From Bacteroidales bacterium (GTDB lineage: Bacteria; Bacteroidota; Bacteroidia; Bacteroidales; VadinHA17), in the NCBI GenBank assembly GCA_016715075.1, contig JADKBK010000005.1:62001-126000 (forward strand): a DNA stretch of 64,000 bases, given 5' to 3'. The notes below the pieces were generated by a model, which saw only the letters and a list, made by a program, of their open reading frames with translations, was not told where the DNA came from and ran no database searches. Below are positions 60,811 to 64,000 of this stretch, piece by piece; position 1 is the first letter of the stretch; the number at the start of each line of letters is the position of its first letter. Position numbers and translations under genes: made by a program.

Positions 60811-60936
60811 TCAGACATTCTTACCTGCCTGCTCAGCAGGAGCCTTCGAATATGCAGGACAATCCTTTTTGTTACAGGAGGTGACAACTAATACTGTAAT
60901 AAAGGAAACAAGAAGTAAAACAGCAAATTTTTTCAT
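60811..60936 (-). CDS. Very small lipoprotein (41 aa)
   Basis: A 41-residue frame with a complete SPII signal: basic start MKKF, a hydrophobic stretch, and a lipobox TSC with Cys21, followed by NKKDCPAYSKAPAEQ. It lies 48 nt before the outer-membrane protein gene on the same strand. Tiny lipoproteins with a CNKKDCPAYS-like mature end are seen in Bacteroidota but have no known role. The intact lipobox and tight reading frame argue for a real gene. Confidence 0.6.
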   Translation of the reverse strand: MKKFAVLLLVSFITVLVVTSCNKKDCPAYSKAPAEQAGKNV

Positions 60937-61017
60937 ACCCGGTACTATTATTTAGTTAATTACAAAAATATACTTTTCATTCTAAAAACAATCTTCATGC
61001 CAAAAATATTATTTTTG

Positions 61018-61057
61018 AGAAGCCGGAAGCCGGAAGTCCGAAGTCAGAAGTCCGAAT
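61018..61057. repeat. Heptanucleotide tandem array (AAGTCCG unit, left copy)
   Basis: About five units: AAGCCGG twice, AAGTCCG, AAGTCAG, AAGTCCG. This is the same unit family as at 24889, and the right-hand array at 61187 carries it in the opposite orientation. Confidence 0.85.
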
Positions 61058-61186
61058 GGAGGTAATTCAGTTGACATTCAATTGTAATGCAGTAGTCATT
61101 CATTAGTAACAATCAATGACCACTGAATGACGGCCGAAGGCCAAATGACAATCAAATGACGGCGCAGCCAAATGACCATCTCATGC
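61058..61186. repeat. Spacer with AATGAC-type words between opposing heptad arrays
   Basis: AATGACC, AATGACG, AAATGACA, AAATGACG and AAATGACC words alternate with GC-rich hairpin-like pieces such as GGCCGAAGGCC. It lies in the middle of the divergent spacer before msrBA. Confidence 0.6.
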
Positions 61187-61345
61187 CTTCCTGCTTCGGC
61201 TTCCTACTTCGGACTTCGGACTTCGATCTTCGGTCTTCCTGCTTCGGACTTCGGACTTCGGACTTCCGACTTCGATCTTCGGTCTTCCTGCTTCGGACTT
61301 CTTCGGACGACTTCCGGACTTCGGACTTCCGGCTTCAATATTCCT
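61187..61345. repeat. Heptanucleotide tandem array (CTTCGGA unit, right copy)
   Basis: About twenty units of CTTCGGA with variants CTTCCTG, CTTCGAT and CTTCCGA. It is the complement of the AAGTCCG-type unit at 61018, so the two arrays face each other. It ends about 60 nt before the msrBA ATG. Confidence 0.92.
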
Positions 61346-61404
61346 GTTCCTGAATAACAATTTCAAGCCCTGCTTGTTTATATGGTACAAAAGAACTTAA
61401 CATT

Positions 61405-62337
61405 ATGAAAGTCCATTACTTTTTTATTGTACTAACGATATACTTTACATTTATGAGTGAAGAATCATTTTCACAGGAGAAGTTGAAATACTATGACCTT
61501 ACAAACAGCGAGTCATATGTCAGTAATAATAAAGGCACAGAGAAGCCTTTCACAGGAAAGTATGTAAAAAACAAGGAAACCGGAACCTATCTGTGCAGAA
61601 AGTGCGGAGCTGCTCTATATTATTCAACGGATAAATTTGAATCAGACTGCGGGTGGCCAAGTTTTGATGATGAGATTAAGGGTGCGGTAAACAGATATCC
61701 TGATGCTGACGGGATGAGGACTGAAATAGAATGTGCAGGCTGCGGAGCACATCTGGGACATGTATTTGCCGGAGAGCGTTTTACTTCAAAGAATGTGAGG
61801 CATTGTGTCAATTCAGTATCCCTCGATTTTGTACAGGCACATCTGGAACCAGGCAGATATGGAATGGCAGTTTTCGCTGGAGGCTGTTTCTGGGGTGTTG
61901 AATATTATTTGCAGAAATCGCCAGGTGTAATCTCAGTTACATCGGGGTATACAGGTGGGAGTGTAAAAAATCCAACCTACAGGGAGGTCTGTACAGGAAA
62001 TACAGGACATGCAGAGGCTGTAAGGATCGTTTATGATCCCGACAAGACTTCCTATGAAAAGCTTCTCCGGCTATTCCTCGAGATTCATGATCCTACTCAG
62101 ACAGGACGACAGGGACCTGATATCGGAGATCAGTACAGGTCTGAAATTTTCTATATGAATGCTGATCAGAAGCAGATAGCTGAAAAATGTCTTAACCTGC
62201 TCAAAGCGAAAGGTTTTAAGATTGCCACAGGATTGAGCCCTGCCTCAGAATTTTATCCTGCAGAAGAGTACCATCAGGATTATTATTTCAATAACGGTAA
62301 AGTTCCATATTGCCATGCATATACAAAGCGGTTCTGA
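61405..62337 (+). CDS. Bifunctional peptide methionine sulfoxide reductase MsrB/MsrA, exported
   Basis: A 310-aa periplasmic repair enzyme (signal peptide to about residue 24). The MsrB domain comes first (about 35-150): zinc cysteines CRKCG and CAGCG, GWPSFDDEI, and catalytic Cys in RHCVNSVSLDF. The MsrA domain follows (about 160-310): catalytic Cys in FAGGCFWGVEYY, GYTGG, and the terminal YCHAYTKRF region. It reduces both R- and S-methionine sulfoxides, here in the periplasm. The electron donor is unknown. The next gene encodes a tetraheme cytochrome protein. Confidence 0.95.
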   Translation: MKVHYFFIVLTIYFTFMSEESFSQEKLKYYDLTNSESYVSNNKGTEKPFTGKYVKNKETGTYLCRKCGAALYYSTDKFESDCGWPSFDDEIKGAVNRYPDADGMRTEIECAGCGAHLGHVFAGERFTSKNVRHCVNSVSLDFVQAHLEPGRYGMAVFAGGCFWGVEYYLQKSPGVISVTSGYTGGSVKNPTYREVCTGNTGHAEAVRIVYDPDKTSYEKLLRLFLEIHDPTQTGRQGPDIGDQYRSEIFYMNADQKQIAEKCLNLLKAKGFKIATGLSPASEFYPAEEYHQDYYFNNGKVPYCHAYTKRF

Positions 62338-62442
62338 AAAACCTGCGAGTGAAAAAAAAATAATAAAATGATAATAAACAATTGTCTCCGGTTCCCTTAA
62401 ACAATTAACTTTAGCAAGTTTAAATTGATTTTGCAGGGAGAC

Positions 62443-63978
62443 ATGAGTTTAACTAATTATCAAAGTCGTAAGCATTCAGGTGGCAGGAGGAAACTCTGGT
62501 TAATATTTGCTGGTTTTGTTCTGGCTGTTATCCTTTTTAAATCGGGGAAAGCTGTAATTTCATACACTTCTTCCGACCGGTATTGCATGTCATGCCATAT
62601 TCATCCTCAGGCTGATCAGTCATGGAAACTTTCCAGTCATTATAATAATTCATCGGGTACCATTATCCATTGTACGGAATGTCATCTTCCTCCCGAGGGT
62701 CATGGGTATATTTTTGCCAAGGCAAAGCATGGGTTCAAGGATGTGTATGGATTTTATTTCAAAGACAGTACTGAAATAAACTGGCAGGAGAAGAAACTTC
62801 TTGAAAATGCCAAAGGATTTGTTTATGAGCAATCATGCCTTAAATGCCATCAGAATCTTTTTCCTGTTACATTGTCAGTAAATGGAGGCAATGCTCACCT
62901 GTTCTACACAACAAGCAAAGATCCCCTGAGCTGTATAAATTGTCATCTCTCAGTGGTGCATTACGACAGGAATGCAGTTCATGCACATGATACAGGGTTC
63001 GGGGTCACAGTAACTGCTAATAAAGAGATCTATACCGAAGCAACTAAGGTTCAGAAATTTGAAAGTTTCAGGGAGATGATTCCAGGTACGAATGTCTCAT
63101 TTGAGATGGTTGCACTCCCGGGTGGTACATTCAGTATGGGAAGTCCTGAAAATGAGCCTCTTCGCAAAGAAGATGAAGGTCCTGTAAGAAAAGTGACCCT
63201 TTCAAAGTTCTGGATTGCCAGGACTGAAGTAACATGGGACGAATATCTCGCTTTTTTCAGGGCGACAGGATCACAGGGACGGACTGAAGGGCAGGTTGTT
63301 ACAAAGAAGAACACTGATGCCATAAGTGGTGCAACTCCTCCATGGGGTGCTCCTGATCAGGGCTGGGGAAAGGGTTCAAGACCGGCAATTACAATGTCGT
63401 GGCATGCAGCAACTGTTTATTGTCAGTGGCTTTCAAAGGTGACCGGAAAGAAATACCGTTTACCAACTGAAGCTGAATGGGAATTTGCCTGCCGGGCCGG
63501 GAGCGAATCGCCCTACTTTTTCCCCGGTGATCCTAAAAAACTGACATCTGAGGGATTTATAAGAAAGATCTTTGGCTCAGATACAGCAAATATTGGTTCA
63601 CGGGTCGTTTATAAGGCAAATAGTTCCTCAAGGACAAAGGAACCTGCATCGGTTAAGGAAAACCCATTCGGGTTGAAAAACATGTCGGGGAACGTTGCTG
63701 AATTCTGTCTTGATTTCTATTCTCCCGACACTTATAAATCGGATACAATTGCTGCAGTAAACCCAACAGGACCGGCTGGTGGCAAGGAACATGTTATTCG
63801 GGGCGGCTCTTTCAAAAGCGACGCCAGGGATGTCAGAAGCGCTGCCCGCGATTTTACCAAAACCAAGGCATGGCTGATGACCGATCCTCAGATGCCGAAG
63901 AGTATCTGGTGGTATTCTGACTGTATAGATGTCGGATTCAGGGTAGTATGTGAAGCCGATAGTTCAATTGTAGAATAG
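62443..63978 (+). CDS. Tetraheme NapC/NrfH-like cytochrome c fused to an FGE-sulfatase domain
   Basis: A 511-aa protein anchored by one N-terminal helix (about 24-44). Four heme sites follow in the first 190 residues: CMSCH, CTECH, CLKCH and CINCH, as in NapC/NirT/NrfH quinol-oxidising cytochromes. From about 235 a formylglycine-generating/SUMF1 domain begins (FEMVALPGGTFSMGSPENEP) with FWIARTEVTWDEYLAF, RLPTEAEWEFACRAG, and VIRGGSFKSDARDVRSAARD. The ATG at 62443 has a GGGAG ribosome site. Role unknown; the fusion suggests electron supply to a periplasmic oxygenase-like or structural FGE domain. Confidence 0.88.
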   Translation: MSLTNYQSRKHSGGRRKLWLIFAGFVLAVILFKSGKAVISYTSSDRYCMSCHIHPQADQSWKLSSHYNNSSGTIIHCTECHLPPEGHGYIFAKAKHGFKDVYGFYFKDSTEINWQEKKLLENAKGFVYEQSCLKCHQNLFPVTLSVNGGNAHLFYTTSKDPLSCINCHLSVVHYDRNAVHAHDTGFGVTVTANKEIYTEATKVQKFESFREMIPGTNVSFEMVALPGGTFSMGSPENEPLRKEDEGPVRKVTLSKFWIARTEVTWDEYLAFFRATGSQGRTEGQVVTKKNTDAISGATPPWGAPDQGWGKGSRPAITMSWHAATVYCQWLSKVTGKKYRLPTEAEWEFACRAGSESPYFFPGDPKKLTSEGFIRKIFGSDTANIGSRVVYKANSSSRTKEPASVKENPFGLKNMSGNVAEFCLDFYSPDTYKSDTIAAVNPTGPAGGKEHVIRGGSFKSDARDVRSAARDFTKTKAWLMTDPQMPKSIWWYSDCIDVGFRVVCEADSSIVE

Positions 63979-64000
63979 TGAATTTATTTTAATCGAAGGA

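Noticed and set aside
61156..61390. Three overlapping ORFs of 61-69 codons with S-D-F-G-L-R repeats
   Set aside because: They are read from the CTTCGGA array on both strands and are not genes.

Overview
The window looks like a chromosomal segment of an environmental Bacteroidota bacterium, most likely order Bacteroidales. Supporting signs are: promoters of the Bacteroidota type (TTTG, about 19 nt, TAnnTTTG); a short RpoD-type sigma factor and a Rho with a long basic insert; many SPII lipoproteins; DUF4199, M56/TonB, BlaI and LruC-domain proteins; a tmRNA tag GENNYALAA; and secreted glycoside hydrolases. No rRNA, tRNA, CRISPR array, integrase or intact IS was seen. Base composition is moderately AT-rich. 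An AT-richer patch lies near 23.1-24.1 kb, next to the 3' end of ssrA.

Layout. 1-7.7 kb: 3' part of a GH97 glycosidase, then a mostly minus-strand run of small enzymes (VOC, SRPBCC, metallo-beta-lactamase fold, SDR, DUF3795, DinB) and a sigma-54 activator; a dead GxxExxY gene sits at 5.2 kb between inverted CACGGAG repeats. 8-17 kb: LruC lipoprotein, GH29 fucosidase, CDF metal exporter, a C-terminally truncated neutral-ceramidase-like protein, a GH99/WbsX-like protein and a GH30 glucosylceramidase-like enzyme. 17-26 kb: frameshifted PQQ-propeller lipoprotein, CorB/HlyC-type membrane protein, MATE/ANKH-like transporter, outer-membrane barrel, two VOC genes in the AT-rich patch, tmRNA, and an alanine/saccharopine dehydrogenase-like enzyme. 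26-31 kb: GH95 fucosidase, an unassigned alpha/alpha-barrel lipoprotein and a GT4 glycosyltransferase, tightly packed. 31-43.5 kb: GT2, DUF4199, SRP RNA, tsaC, trkH, trkA, comEC, def, ruvX and PFOR; several of these carry frameshifts. 43.5-53 kb: rho, rpoD, rpe, a duplicated palindrome-rich spacer, a sodium symporter plus URO-D-like protein, miaA, a pRiA4b ORF-3-like protein and a LuxC-type reductase. 53-57 kb: a BlaI / M56-TonB signalling locus. 57-64 kb: MacB-like permease, SiaC-like protein, gap, two envelope proteins, periplasmic MsrBA, and a tetraheme cytochrome fused to an FGE-sulfatase domain.

How genes may work together. GH97, GH29, GH95, GH30, the GH99-like protein and the ceramidase-like protein are all exported and could strip fucosylated/galactosylated glycans, possibly glycosphingolipids; no SusC/SusD pair is present. 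BlaI and its M56-TonB partner probably control their own promoter and that of a second TonB-domain gene, since both promoters carry the same dyad over the same -7 box. TrkH/TrkA form a potassium uptake system. MsrBA and the cytochrome-FGE protein are adjacent periplasmic redox functions.

Caveats. Eight indel events in six genes (PQQ protein, trkH, trkA, comEC, PFOR, M56-TonB) break reading frames. Several sit in homopolymers, so part of this may be sequencing error. Intergenic DNA is unusual: five loci carry heptanucleotide tandem arrays, and several families of perfect or near-perfect palindromes occur.
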